DNA from: Actinorugispora endophytica
GTDB lineage: Bacteria > Actinomycetota > Actinomycetes > Streptosporangiales > Streptosporangiaceae
Assembly (NCBI RefSeq): GCF_004363075.1
Contig: NZ_SNYN01000009.1
Coordinates: 1-56,911 of the forward strand
DNA length: 56,911 nucleotides
Direction: 5' to 3'
The notes beneath the pieces were generated by a model, which saw nothing but the letters and a program-made list of their open reading frames with translations, was not told where the DNA came from and did no database searches. The translations under genes and the position numbers were made by a program. Positions 18,207-25,643 of this stretch are shown one piece after another (positions within the stretch are counted from its first letter, which is position 1; every line of letters starts with the position of its first letter).

Positions 18207-18818
18207 CTAGCCGTCGTCGCGGAACGTCCGGGTGTGGTCGGTGCCGTCCGGGGCGAGTGGTTGGAAGCCCTCGCCGTCCCGGCGGAACGGGGTGGTGGTG
18301 CGGCCGGGGTCGTCGCCGGTCCGGCCCGCGTCGTAGGGGTCGACGCTCGGAGGAGCCGGCGCGGGTGCCGGCGCGGGCGGGTAGGCCGGGAGGGCGTCCT
18401 CCCGGCGCAGGGGCGGGCGCCAGCGGGAGAAGGGCAGGGAGGAGATGAACAGCAGCGTCCCCAGCGCGAGGTGCAGCGGCAGGCCCGGCCCCATCGGGTG
18501 GAACAGCGTCCCCGGCTCGGCGAGCCAGTCCGGGACGGCCGCGGCCATCGTGTCGTAGCTCAGCAGCGGCCACAGGGACGCGCCCAGTACGAGGCCGCCC
18601 GCGACGAACGCGGCCAGCGGCGAGACCCGCGTCCCGGCCAACACCCCGCAGGCCACCCCGACCCCCATCATGACCGCGCACGCGGTCAGCAGCATCGGGT
18701 CGCTGAACCGCTGGGCCTGGAGGTGCCCGGTGATCTCGGCGGCGGACCACGCGGCTCCGACCCACAGCAGCGGCGCGACGACGAGCCCGACCAGCAGGCC
18801 GACCATATGGCGCAACAC
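18207..18818 (-). CDS. Membrane protein with proline-rich tail, function unknown
   Basis: 203 residues from a GTG at 18818 placed five bases after GGGAGG. About four membrane helices are visible (GLLVGLVVAPLLWVGAAW, LLTACAVMMGVGVACGVLAG, AFVAGGLVLGASLWPLL, LHLALGTLLFISSL). A cytoplasmic-looking tail follows with PPAPAPAPAPP and many Asp/Arg/Gly residues. Family not recognised. It lies 119 bases downstream of the first LCP gene on the same strand and may share its transcript. The TAG stop falls inside the CTAG at the end of repeat element A, so the element sets the C-terminus of this protein. Confidence 0.7.
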   Translation of the reverse strand: MLRHMVGLLVGLVVAPLLWVGAAWSAAEITGHLQAQRFSDPMLLTACAVMMGVGVACGVLAGTRVSPLAAFVAGGLVLGASLWPLLSYDTMAAAVPDWLAEPGTLFHPMGPGLPLHLALGTLLFISSLPFSRWRPPLRREDALPAYPPAPAPAPAPPSVDPYDAGRTGDDPGRTTTPFRRDGEGFQPLAPDGTDHTRTFRDDG

Positions 18819-18937
18819 GAGAGCCTCCCTGTGCCGATGTGCCCTTTCACGTACCGCCGCGGCGGCGGGGCCGCCCCCGCCTCCACGCCGGCTTCCCGTT
18901 CTCGGCCCCCACCGTCGCTCCGGGGGCGGGCCGTTCC

Positions 18938-20494
18938 CTAGCCGCAGACGTTGTCCGCCGCGGTGCTGGTGTTCAGTGTGTCGCGGCCGCCCTCGCCCTC
19001 GGTGTCCGAGGCGGGGGAGGCCGTGGTCCCGGGGGCGGTCACCCTCGTGTGGTTGAAGCCGATGACCACCTGGATCCGGTCGCCCAGCGCCGCGTCCCGC
19101 TGGAGTCCGGCCCCGGGGAGGCTGTCCTGGACCAGCCGGGCGGCGTCCTCCCGGCCCGGCGCGTACCGGACCAGCGTCTCGGGCACGTCGCGGCTCGTCC
19201 AGTCCCGCGCCTCGGCGGTGGTCAGGAAACCGGCGGCGGCCAGGTCCGCGCGGACCTGCGCGCCCAGCCCGGGCGCCCCGATGCCGTTGTAGACCTCCAC
19301 CTCGATGTCGCCCGGCGCGACCACCGGTGCGGCCTCCGCGCCCTGGTCCGCCGCGTCGCCGGGCCCGCCGGTGAGCGGCTCGTCGCGCGCGATCCTGCCG
19401 AACAGCTCCCGGGCCGCCTCCTCCTGCCATTTGACGGCCACGTCCCCGTGCGGTGTCCAGAAGTCCATCTGGCCGATCGGCACCTGGGTGAACGTCACGT
19501 CGTCCAGCCTGACGGAGCGCATCTGGTTGCCGAGCTGGTTGATGGAGGCGGTGTCCAGCCCTTCGTCGACCGTGACGGAGCCGAGCGCGGTGTCCAGGAA
19601 GAGGCCGAACCTGGCCGGGTCGGTCAGGGTCTCCGAGCTCAGCGCCTTGTCCAGCAGGGCCGACAGAACCTGCTGCTGGCGGTCGATCCGGTCCAGGTCG
19701 CCGTCGCTGCTCTTGCGGGTGCGCGCGAAGGCCAGCGCCTCGACCCCGTCGACCTGGTGCGTTCCGGCCTCCATGTGCAGTCGGGCCTTGTCGTCGTGGA
19801 TGGCCTCGGGGAGGCACACGGTGATTCCCTCGAGCGCGTCCACCACGTCGACGAAGCCGCCGAAGTCGACCTCGACGTAGTGGTCGACGCGCACGCCCGT
19901 CGCGGACTCCACCGTCTGGATGGCCAGCTGCGGCCCCCCGTAGGCGTAGGCGGCGTTGATCTTGTCCTCGCCGTACCCGGGGATCCGGACCCAGGAGTCC
20001 CGGGGAATGCCGACCACGGTGACCTGGTCCCGTTCGTTGTTCAGGTGGACCAGCATCATCGTGTCCGAGCGCTGCCCGTCGGTGTCGCCCACGCCGAGCG
20101 CGTCCTGCTCCTCGCTGCCCATGCCCTCGCGGCGGTCCGAGCCGATCACCAGGAAGTTGAGCGTGCCCTGGGGGCCGGCCTCGGGCCGGTTCTCCTCCAG
20201 CAGGCCCGCGAACACGTCGTACCGGTTCAGCTGCCCCGACGCCCACCCGGTGATGGCCCACGCCGTCCCCGACGCCAGAAGCACCGCGATCGACAGGGCC
20301 CCCGCCAGCGTGAGCGTCAGCCGCCGTCGCCGCGCCGCGGCGCTCGGCAGCCACGCGGGCGCCCGCCCGCTGCCGGTCCGGCGCCGCGGTCCCGAGCCCG
20401 TGCCGCTCTCCGGCGGGGTGGGCCCGGAACGGACCCGGCGGAACTCTGGAGTGTCCCCCGGGCCTCGAACCGCCTCGTCCCCGTCACCGCTCAC
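18938..20494 (-). CDS. LytR-CpsA-Psr (LCP) family glycopolymer ligase
   Basis: LCP proteins transfer polyprenyl-phosphate-linked teichoic acid or polysaccharide to peptidoglycan outside the membrane. 518 residues from a GTG at 20494 with GGGAGG upstream. There is a cytoplasmic Arg-rich N-terminus and one membrane helix (LTLTLAGALSIAVLLASGTA). The LCP catalytic domain contains NFLVIGSDRREG, RSDTMMLVHLN, VGIPRDSWV, FARTRKSSDGDLDRIDRQQQ and VDYFGG-like VEVDFGGFVDVVDAL. A C-terminal LytR_C domain (VEVYNGIGAPGLGAQVRADL) and a short tail end in Cys-Gly. The longer upstream frame lacks similarity to the family. A second paralogue is at 39307-40749. Confidence 0.92.
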   Translation of the reverse strand: MSGDGDEAVRGPGDTPEFRRVRSGPTPPESGTGSGPRRRTGSGRAPAWLPSAAARRRRLTLTLAGALSIAVLLASGTAWAITGWASGQLNRYDVFAGLLEENRPEAGPQGTLNFLVIGSDRREGMGSEEQDALGVGDTDGQRSDTMMLVHLNNERDQVTVVGIPRDSWVRIPGYGEDKINAAYAYGGPQLAIQTVESATGVRVDHYVEVDFGGFVDVVDALEGITVCLPEAIHDDKARLHMEAGTHQVDGVEALAFARTRKSSDGDLDRIDRQQQVLSALLDKALSSETLTDPARFGLFLDTALGSVTVDEGLDTASINQLGNQMRSVRLDDVTFTQVPIGQMDFWTPHGDVAVKWQEEAARELFGRIARDEPLTGGPGDAADQGAEAAPVVAPGDIEVEVYNGIGAPGLGAQVRADLAAAGFLTTAEARDWTSRDVPETLVRYAPGREDAARLVQDSLPGAGLQRDAALGDRIQVVIGFNHTRVTAPGTTASPASDTEGEGGRDTLNTSTAADNVCG

Positions 20495-20802
20495 CAGTCG
20501 ACCTCCCGACCCTCGGCCCACCACCACAGAAGGCGCATTTCGTGCCGTCGCCCCCCCAGAGTGACAGGAATCCCACGAGTGGACCGGGGGAGCGCGGCCG
20601 TCGGCGTGTTGCCCGTGGATCCGATGCGCCACACCGTGGACAGGTTCCCCGGCAACGCTGACAGGAACCTTTCAACGGTTCCGGCGGACCGCCGCGGGGC
20701 GACGGGCGGCGGCTTCGCGCCGGTCCCGGTGCTCGCCCCGTGTGCAGTACCGTTGCGTCAGCGGATTCCCGCTTTCCCTCGAATCATTCGGACTCTTTGG
20801 AT
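20495..20802. promoter_or_regulatory. Divergent region between LCP and glycosyltransferase genes
   Basis: 308 bases. Three imperfect copies of a TGACAGGAA-like word occur (20562-20570, 20637-20645 as GGACAGGTT, and 20659-20668). They could be binding sites of one regulator serving both genes, but this is speculative. The last 60 bases before the glycosyltransferase are lower in GC. Confidence 0.35.
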
Positions 20803-21822
20803 ATGCCCGTGATCTGGCCGGCCGTATCGGTAGTAACACCCATCCTGAACGAGGAACGCCACCTCGCCTCCGCCGTGCGCCACGTCCTGAGCCAGGACTA
20901 CCCCGGTGAGCTGGAGGTGGTGCTCGCGGTGGGCCCGTCCAAGGACCGCACCCAGGAGGTCGCGGACCGGCTCGCGGCGGAGGACCCCCGGGTCAAGGTC
21001 GTGGCCAACCCGACCGGCCGCACTCCGGCGGGGCTCAACGCCGCGATCGCCGCGTCCTCGCACGGCATCGTCGCGCGCATCGACGGCCACGCCATGATGC
21101 CCGCCGACTACCTGCGCATCGCCGTGGAGACGCTGGAGGAGACCGGCGCCGACAACGTGGGCGGCATCATGGCCGCCGAGGGCGAGACCCCGTGGGAGCG
21201 GGCGGTGGCCGCCGCCATGACCTCCAGGGTCGGGGTGGGAAACGCGCGCTTCCACACCGGCGGCGAGGGGGGTCCGGCCGACACCGTCTACCTGGGCGTG
21301 TTCCGGCGCTCGGCGCTGGAGCGGGTCCAGGGCTACGACGAGGCGTTCCTGAGGGCCCAGGACTGGGAGATGAACCACCGGATCCGCGAGACCGGCGGCG
21401 TGGTGTGGTTCCAGCCGCGCATGCGGGTCTCCTACCGGCCCCGGCCCAGCGTCAGGACGCTGGCCAAACAGTACTTCCACTACGGCCGCTGGCGCAGGGT
21501 GGTCGCCCGCCAGCACAAGGGGACCATCAACCTGCGCTACCTCGCGGCCCCGGCCGCGCTCACCGGGATCGTCCTGGGACTCGTCGGCGGCTTCCTCTTC
21601 TGGCCGGCCTGGCTGGTGCCCGCCGCGTACGCCGCCGCGATCGTGGCCGCCTCGGTCCCGCTCGGCTCCGGCCTGCCCCTCGGGGCGAAGGCCGCCATCC
21701 CGGTCGCGCTGGCCACCATGCACATGGCCTGGGGCGCCGGTTTCATCACGAGCCCGCCCGGCCTGGGCGCTGACTCGCGCACCGCGAGGGCCCAGCGCCC
21801 CGCGCCCCCCTTTCCCCGCTGA
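20803..21822 (+). CDS. Family 2 glycosyltransferase (ExoA-like), membrane-anchored
   Basis: GT-A fold glycosyltransferase with a C-terminal membrane region, of the type that builds exopolysaccharide or teichoic acid chains on an undecaprenyl carrier. N-terminal SVVTPILNEERHLASAVRHV, a DGHAMMPADYL segment in place of the DxD, and RAQDWEMNHRIRETGG (acceptor/QxxRW-like region) are visible, followed by helices GIVLGLVGGFLFWPAWLVPA and ALATMHMAWGAGF. The ATG at 20803 is used because homology starts just after it; a GTG at 20740 is possible. The TGA stop lies inside the T-hairpin (21818-21879). Confidence 0.85.
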   Translation: MPVIWPAVSVVTPILNEERHLASAVRHVLSQDYPGELEVVLAVGPSKDRTQEVADRLAAEDPRVKVVANPTGRTPAGLNAAIAASSHGIVARIDGHAMMPADYLRIAVETLEETGADNVGGIMAAEGETPWERAVAAAMTSRVGVGNARFHTGGEGGPADTVYLGVFRRSALERVQGYDEAFLRAQDWEMNHRIRETGGVVWFQPRMRVSYRPRPSVRTLAKQYFHYGRWRRVVARQHKGTINLRYLAAPAALTGIVLGLVGGFLFWPAWLVPAAYAAAIVAASVPLGSGLPLGAKAAIPVALATMHMAWGAGFITSPPGLGADSRTARAQRPAPPFPR

Positions 21823-21879
21823 TCTTGACCTTTTCGGGGTCTCAGAAGCGGTTGAGACCCCGAAAAGGTCAAGATCAGC
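21818..21879. terminator. T-hairpin copy 1, bidirectional terminator repeat
   Basis: Perfect 27-bp stem with an eight-base loop (GAAGCGGT), starting GCTGATCTTGACCTTTTC and ending with its complement. The stem extends further with flanking C/T and G/A tracts. It lies between convergent genes and contains the TGA stop of both: 21820-21822 for the glycosyltransferase and 21877-21875 for the phosphodiesterase. A second copy is at 47567-47628. Confidence 0.85.
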
Positions 21880-22639
21880 GGGAAAAGGGGCGTTCTCTCA
21901 GTGCGGCGACCACGCCGGGGACGTCGTCCACCACGAGCGCGTCCATCCCGGCGTCGGCGAAGCGCGCCGAGTCCACCGGGGAGGGGCACCAGGACAGCAC
22001 CTGGAGGCCGGCCCGGTGCGCCAGGTCCACCGTGTACCCGACCGAGCGGCGGCCGGGGCGAGGGGCGTCCCCGGCCAGGCCGAAGGAGCGGGCGTCGATC
22101 GCGACCGCCTGACAGCCCAGCCCGGCCGCGCCGGCCACGGCCTGGTCCAGCGGGTTGCGCACGAACGGCATCCACGCGGTGGCGACCTCGGGAGCCTCCC
22201 GGCGCACCGCCAGCAGCGCGGCGGGGTCGAAGGAGCACACGAAGAGCGGCCGGGACCGCGCGTGCCGCCTCAGGTGCGGCAGCAGCAGCGCCATGGTGCG
22301 CCGCGCGGGCGCGTCCACGGCGTCCTCCATCACCGTCTTGACGTCCACGTCCAGGCCGATGTGCGGGGGGACGGCCTCGATCGCCTCGTCCAGGGTGGCC
22401 AGGCCCGCCGCCCTCGACTCGGCGGCGGGGAGGTCCACGACGGGGCGCCCGTCGGGCAGGGCGGCGTCGTGGTGGACCAGCAGCACGTCGTCGGCGCTGC
22501 GCCGCACGTCGACCTCCACCCAGGACGCCCCGGCGGCCGCGGCCGCGGCGAACGAGGCGGGGGTGTTCTCCAGCACGCCGCCGACGGTGCCGCGCCCGGC
22601 GCCGCGGTGCCCGATGACCTCGGTCGGGGTGAAGATCAC
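21875..22639 (-). CDS. Glycerophosphodiester phosphodiesterase
   Basis: TIM-barrel hydrolase that releases glycerol-3-phosphate from glycerophosphodiesters, and in some bacteria trims glycerol teichoic acid. 254 residues. Catalytic pair His11-Arg12 in GHRGAG, then ENTPASFAAA, metal-binding EVDVRRSADDVLLVHHD, and DVDVKTVMED downstream. No signal peptide is visible, so it should be cytoplasmic. Its GTG start overlaps the ispD-like stop by four bases (GTGA), so the two form an operon. The stop codon is provided by the T-hairpin. Confidence 0.88.
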   Translation of the reverse strand: MIFTPTEVIGHRGAGRGTVGGVLENTPASFAAAAAAGASWVEVDVRRSADDVLLVHHDAALPDGRPVVDLPAAESRAAGLATLDEAIEAVPPHIGLDVDVKTVMEDAVDAPARRTMALLLPHLRRHARSRPLFVCSFDPAALLAVRREAPEVATAWMPFVRNPLDQAVAGAAGLGCQAVAIDARSFGLAGDAPRPGRRSVGYTVDLAHRAGLQVLSWCPSPVDSARFADAGMDALVVDDVPGVVAALRERPFSR

Positions 22640-23388
22640 CGCGCCTCCTCCCGGACGCGCAGCAGGGCCTCGGCCACCGCGATGTCGCCGGGGTGCGTCA
22701 CCTTGATGTTGTCCTCCTCGCCCGGGACGAGCCGGACCTCCTCTTCGGGGAGGTAGCGCAGCACCACGCCGCAGTCGTCGGTGGCCACCAGGCCCGGGTC
22801 GGCGAGCGCGCGCTCGTAGGCGCGTCGGATCACGTCGAGCCGGAACCCCTGCGGGGTCTGCATCCGGCGCAGCGAGGCGCGCCCCGGTACGGACTGGATG
22901 GCCTCGGAGCCGTCCCGGCCGGGCCCGGCGAGCACCACCGTGTCGCTCGACGGGACGGCCGCGCCCACCGCCCCGCTCTCGCGGAGCGCCGCCACGCAGG
23001 CCGCGATGGTCCGCCGGCCCACCAGCGGGCGCACCGCGTCGTGCAGCAGCACGAGGTCGCCGCCGTCGCGGTCCGCCAGCGCGCGCAGCGCCGCCCAGGA
23101 GGTCTCGGTCCGGCTCGCGCCCCCGGCGGCGACCAGGGACACCTTGGAGTGGCCGCCCTCGGCGACGATCTTCTCCGCCTCGGCGAGGTGGTCGGCGACC
23201 ATGAGCACGATCACCTCGTCCACGTCGGGGGAGGCGCAGAAGGTCGCGACGGAGTGCTCCAGGATGGTCCGCCCGGCCAGCCGCATCAGCTGCTTGGGCC
23301 GCGGGCCGCCCATGCGGGCGCCCACTCCGCCGGCGAGCACGGCGGCCGTCACCCGGGGCCGCTCGGGGCGGGATCGGTCGACCGGCAT
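22636..23388 (-). CDS. IspD/TarI-family cytidylyltransferase
   Basis: CTP-dependent transferase of 250 residues. Motifs: AAVLAGGVGARMGGPRPKQL near residue 15, LLHDAVRPLV in the middle, the PGRASLRRMQTPQGFR block, and VTHPGDIAVAEALL at the end. IspD makes CDP-methylerythritol for isoprenoids. The close relative TarI makes CDP-ribitol for wall teichoic acid. The residues seen do not separate the two, and the surroundings (glycerophosphodiesterase, TagGH exporter, LCP ligase) favour TarI, whereas the absence of ispF next door also argues against a dedicated MEP operon. The ATG at 23388 follows GAGGGAG. Confidence 0.85.
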   Translation of the reverse strand: MPVDRSRPERPRVTAAVLAGGVGARMGGPRPKQLMRLAGRTILEHSVATFCASPDVDEVIVLMVADHLAEAEKIVAEGGHSKVSLVAAGGASRTETSWAALRALADRDGGDLVLLHDAVRPLVGRRTIAACVAALRESGAVGAAVPSSDTVVLAGPGRDGSEAIQSVPGRASLRRMQTPQGFRLDVIRRAYERALADPGLVATDDCGVVLRYLPEEEVRLVPGEEDNIKVTHPGDIAVAEALLRVREEAR

Positions 23389-23831
23389 GGGCACTCCCTC
23401 TTTCCTGGACGGACGAAAGCTAGAGAGTAGTCCACGGCCGGGCGCCGCCACCGCGCCCGGAAACCAACAACGAAGGAACAGTTCATCCCGAATGGGGCAC
23501 TCGCTCCGGTGTGCCGGTACCCTGGGGACGCCTGGAACCACGGTGGCCGTTCCGTGAACTGTGCGAGGATCAGGCGTCGAACCCCGTGTTCCCGCCTCCG
23601 TACGTACAGCGGTGGCCATGGCCAGGCCGGTCCCGGTGCGACCGCACCGAACTCCCTGAGCACCTCTGCCGCCGACGTATGCTTCCCCGGCGGCGGGCCG
23701 GCACGCCATTTCGGCGCGCGGCGGTCCTCAACGGACGCCCCGGACGTCGAAGGCATCCGCTGAATCCTGGTCTCACGGCGGTCTGCGCCGCGCGGCCGAT
23801 CACATACGACTGCACCCCCGAGGAGGTGGCG
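23389..23831. promoter_or_regulatory. Divergent promoter region before the ABC exporter
   Basis: 443 bases between ispD/tarI-like (minus) and the exporter permease (plus). It holds an 8-base inverted repeat ACAGTTCA (23478-23485) and TGAACTGT (23555-23562), with no convincing sigma-70 boxes. The permease reading frame is open through most of this stretch, but the translation is Arg/Pro-rich and unlike a transporter. Confidence 0.4.
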
Positions 23832-24662
23832 GTGGCGTCGAGGGCGCTGTCCGTCTGGCAGAACCGGAAAGTCGTTGGACTCCTGGTTCGCCGTGACCTG
23901 AAGGTCAAGTACCAGAACTCGATCCTCGGCTACGCCTGGTCGATGTTGGAGCCGCTGGCCATGGCCTGCGTCTACTACTTCGTCTTCGGCGTGCTGTTCG
24001 CGGCGACCGGCGGCGCTCGCAGCGCCCCCGGCGGGCCCGACGCCCCCGGCGGCTACGCGCTGTTCCTGCTGTCCGGCCTGCTGCCGTGGATGTGGTTCAG
24101 CACGGCGCTGAGCGACGCGCCCAAGGCGCTCATCACGCACGCCAAGCTCATCACCACGATGAAGGTGCCGCGGGAGATCTTCCCGCTGGCCATCGTGCAG
24201 ACCAAGTTCGTGGAGTACCTGCTCACCTGGCCGATCCTGCTGATATTCGTCTTCTCCCTCGGTGGACAGACCGGCTGGAACGTCCTGTGGCTTCCGCTGG
24301 CCGTCCTGATCCAGTTCGCCTTCACCCTCGGTGTCACGCTGCTGCTGTCCTCGATCAACGTGCTGCTGCGGGACGTGGAGCGGATCGTCCGTATCCTGAA
24401 CCGGGTGCTGTTCTACGCCACCCCGATCATCTACCCGATCAGCAAGGTGATGGAGGTCGGCGGAATCCCGGACTGGTTCAAGACGGTTTACGAACTGAAC
24501 CCGCTGGTCGGGATCTTCCAGCTGCACCACGCGGTGTGGTACCCGAGCGAGGCGCCGGACGCGATCACCTTGTCCGCCACCATCGGAGGGGCCATTCTTG
24601 TGCTGGTAATCGGGTATTTCACGTTCCGGCGGCTCGAGAGCGCCGTCCTGAAGGAGTTGTAA
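23832..24662 (+). CDS. ABC-2 polysaccharide/teichoic acid exporter permease (TagG/Wzm type)
   Basis: Membrane half of an ABC exporter for undecaprenyl-linked glycopolymers. 276 residues. The N-terminal VGLLVRRDLKVKYQNSILGY is the amphipathic interface helix typical of TagG/Wzm. It is followed by about six membrane helices, including AMACVYYFVFGVLFAATGG, YALFLLSGLLPWMWFSTAL and FYATPIIYPISKV, and a C-terminal YNP-like ELNPLVGIFQLHH. The GTG at 23832 lies five bases after AGGAGG, making it far better than upstream starts. The stop overlaps the ATG of the ATPase gene by one base (TAATG). Confidence 0.92.
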   Translation: MASRALSVWQNRKVVGLLVRRDLKVKYQNSILGYAWSMLEPLAMACVYYFVFGVLFAATGGARSAPGGPDAPGGYALFLLSGLLPWMWFSTALSDAPKALITHAKLITTMKVPREIFPLAIVQTKFVEYLLTWPILLIFVFSLGGQTGWNVLWLPLAVLIQFAFTLGVTLLLSSINVLLRDVERIVRILNRVLFYATPIIYPISKVMEVGGIPDWFKTVYELNPLVGIFQLHHAVWYPSEAPDAITLSATIGGAILVLVIGYFTFRRLESAVLKEL

Positions 24663-25450
24663 TGGCGGAGCCGGTCATCGAGGCGAAGGGGCTCGGCGTC
24701 AAGTTCGCGATGAACCGCCGACGCAAGCGCAGCATGCGTGAGATGTTCATCCACGGGACCAAGCGGGACCCCAACAAGGGCGAGACCGACTTCTGGGCGC
24801 TGCGCAACGTCTCCTTCGACGTCGCCAAGGGCGAGTGCGTGGGCATCGTCGGGAAGAACGGCACCGGCAAGTCCACTCTGCTCAAGATGATCGCCGGAGT
24901 GCTCATCCCCGACGAGGGGACCGTCACGGTCCGGGGCAAGGTGGCCCCGCTGCTGGAGCTGCGCGCGGGCTTCAACGACCAGCTCACCGGCCGGGAGAAC
25001 GTCAACCTGGTGGGCTCCCTGCACGGGATGAGCCCCAAGACGCTGGAGGAGAAGTTCGACGAGATCGTCGACTTCGCCGAGATCAAGCCCGGATTCATCG
25101 ACACGCCCGTGCGGCACTACTCCAGCGGTATGAAGGTGCGGCTCGGCTTCGCGCTGATCTCCCAGCTGGAGCACCCCGTCATGCTCGTGGACGAGGTCCT
25201 CGCGGTCGGTGACAAGTCCTTCCGCAACAAGTGCTACGACGCCATCGACCGGATGCTGGCGAACGAGCGCACCATGGTACTGGTCTCCCACAGCGAGGGC
25301 GACCTCAGGCGCTTCTGCAACCGCGGCCTGTACGTCAGGCAGGGCGAACTGGTGCTGGACACCGACATCAAGGCGGCCCTGGAGGCCTACAACGCCGACA
25401 CCAAGGCCGAGATCGACAAGCGCAAGAAGAAGGACGGCAAGGCGGCCTGA
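24662..25450 (+). CDS. ABC exporter ATP-binding protein (TagH/Wzt type)
   Basis: ATPase half of the glycopolymer exporter. 262 residues. Walker A GKNGTGKST (64-72), signature YSSGMKVRL, Walker B VMLVDEVLAVGD and the switch His in VSHSEG are all present. An N-terminal extension RRRKRSMREMFIHGTKRDP precedes the core, as in Wzt/TagH proteins. It lacks the C-terminal carbohydrate-binding domain of the larger Wzt type, ending in a Lys-rich KAEIDKRKKKDGKAA. That suggests the cargo is not recognised through a dedicated sugar domain here. Coupled to the permease by a one-base overlap. Confidence 0.93.
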   Translation: MAEPVIEAKGLGVKFAMNRRRKRSMREMFIHGTKRDPNKGETDFWALRNVSFDVAKGECVGIVGKNGTGKSTLLKMIAGVLIPDEGTVTVRGKVAPLLELRAGFNDQLTGRENVNLVGSLHGMSPKTLEEKFDEIVDFAEIKPGFIDTPVRHYSSGMKVRLGFALISQLEHPVMLVDEVLAVGDKSFRNKCYDAIDRMLANERTMVLVSHSEGDLRRFCNRGLYVRQGELVLDTDIKAALEAYNADTKAEIDKRKKKDGKAA

Positions 25451-25473
25451 CCCCTCAGCTCCACCGGATCGTC

Positions 25474-25517
25474 CGCGCGGGCGCGGACGGGGAGCGCTCC
25501 CCGTCCGCGCCCGCGCG
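25474..25517. terminator. 44-base perfect palindrome in the exporter-to-DUF5941 gap
   Basis: A perfect self-complementary stretch, 22 bases per arm around the centre AGCGCT (25493-25498), starting CGCGCGGGCGCGGAC. It begins 24 bases after the ATPase stop. It could end the exporter transcript or only attenuate it, since the next gene reads the same way. Confidence 0.65.
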
Positions 25518-25643
25518 CGTCGGCCGCCACTGTTGCCGGATCCGCCCCATCCGTGCCAATGTGCGAAGGCCCCCGCGTGGCCGCTTGCCAAGGGCCTCCG
25601 TATGGGGAACGGTTGCACCAGGCAGGTGGAAAGGGCACCGCGA

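Larger units (their letters stand above)
17765..18210 (+). repeat. 450-bp palindromic intergenic element, copy A
   Basis: A unit of about 446 bases bounded by CTAG on both sides (17762-17765 and 18207-18210). Its outer 130-145 bases on each side are imperfect inverted repeats of each other, sharing for example GGGTCGGGGCCGCGCCCAC. Between them lie hairpin H1 (17906-17963), a 42-base spacer and hairpin H2 (18006-18047). An inverted second copy is at 53067-53516, and the central roughly 190 bases are almost identical in the two. No transposase or convincing ORF is inside, so it is non-autonomous or not a transposon. The right end overlaps the stop codon of the neighbouring membrane protein gene. 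Confidence 0.75.

Noticed and set aside
17765-18210. The 450-bp element as a CRISPR array or IS element
   Set aside because: There are no regular spacer units and no transposase-like frame; the structure is one pair of inverted arms.
21818-21879. T-hairpin as a riboswitch or small RNA
   Set aside because: It lies between convergent genes and includes both stop codons, which fits a terminator; no upstream leader or promoter for a small RNA is seen.
22636-22700. Frameshift between the cytidylyltransferase and the phosphodiesterase
   Set aside because: The four-base GTGA overlap is normal translational coupling, and both proteins have intact ends.
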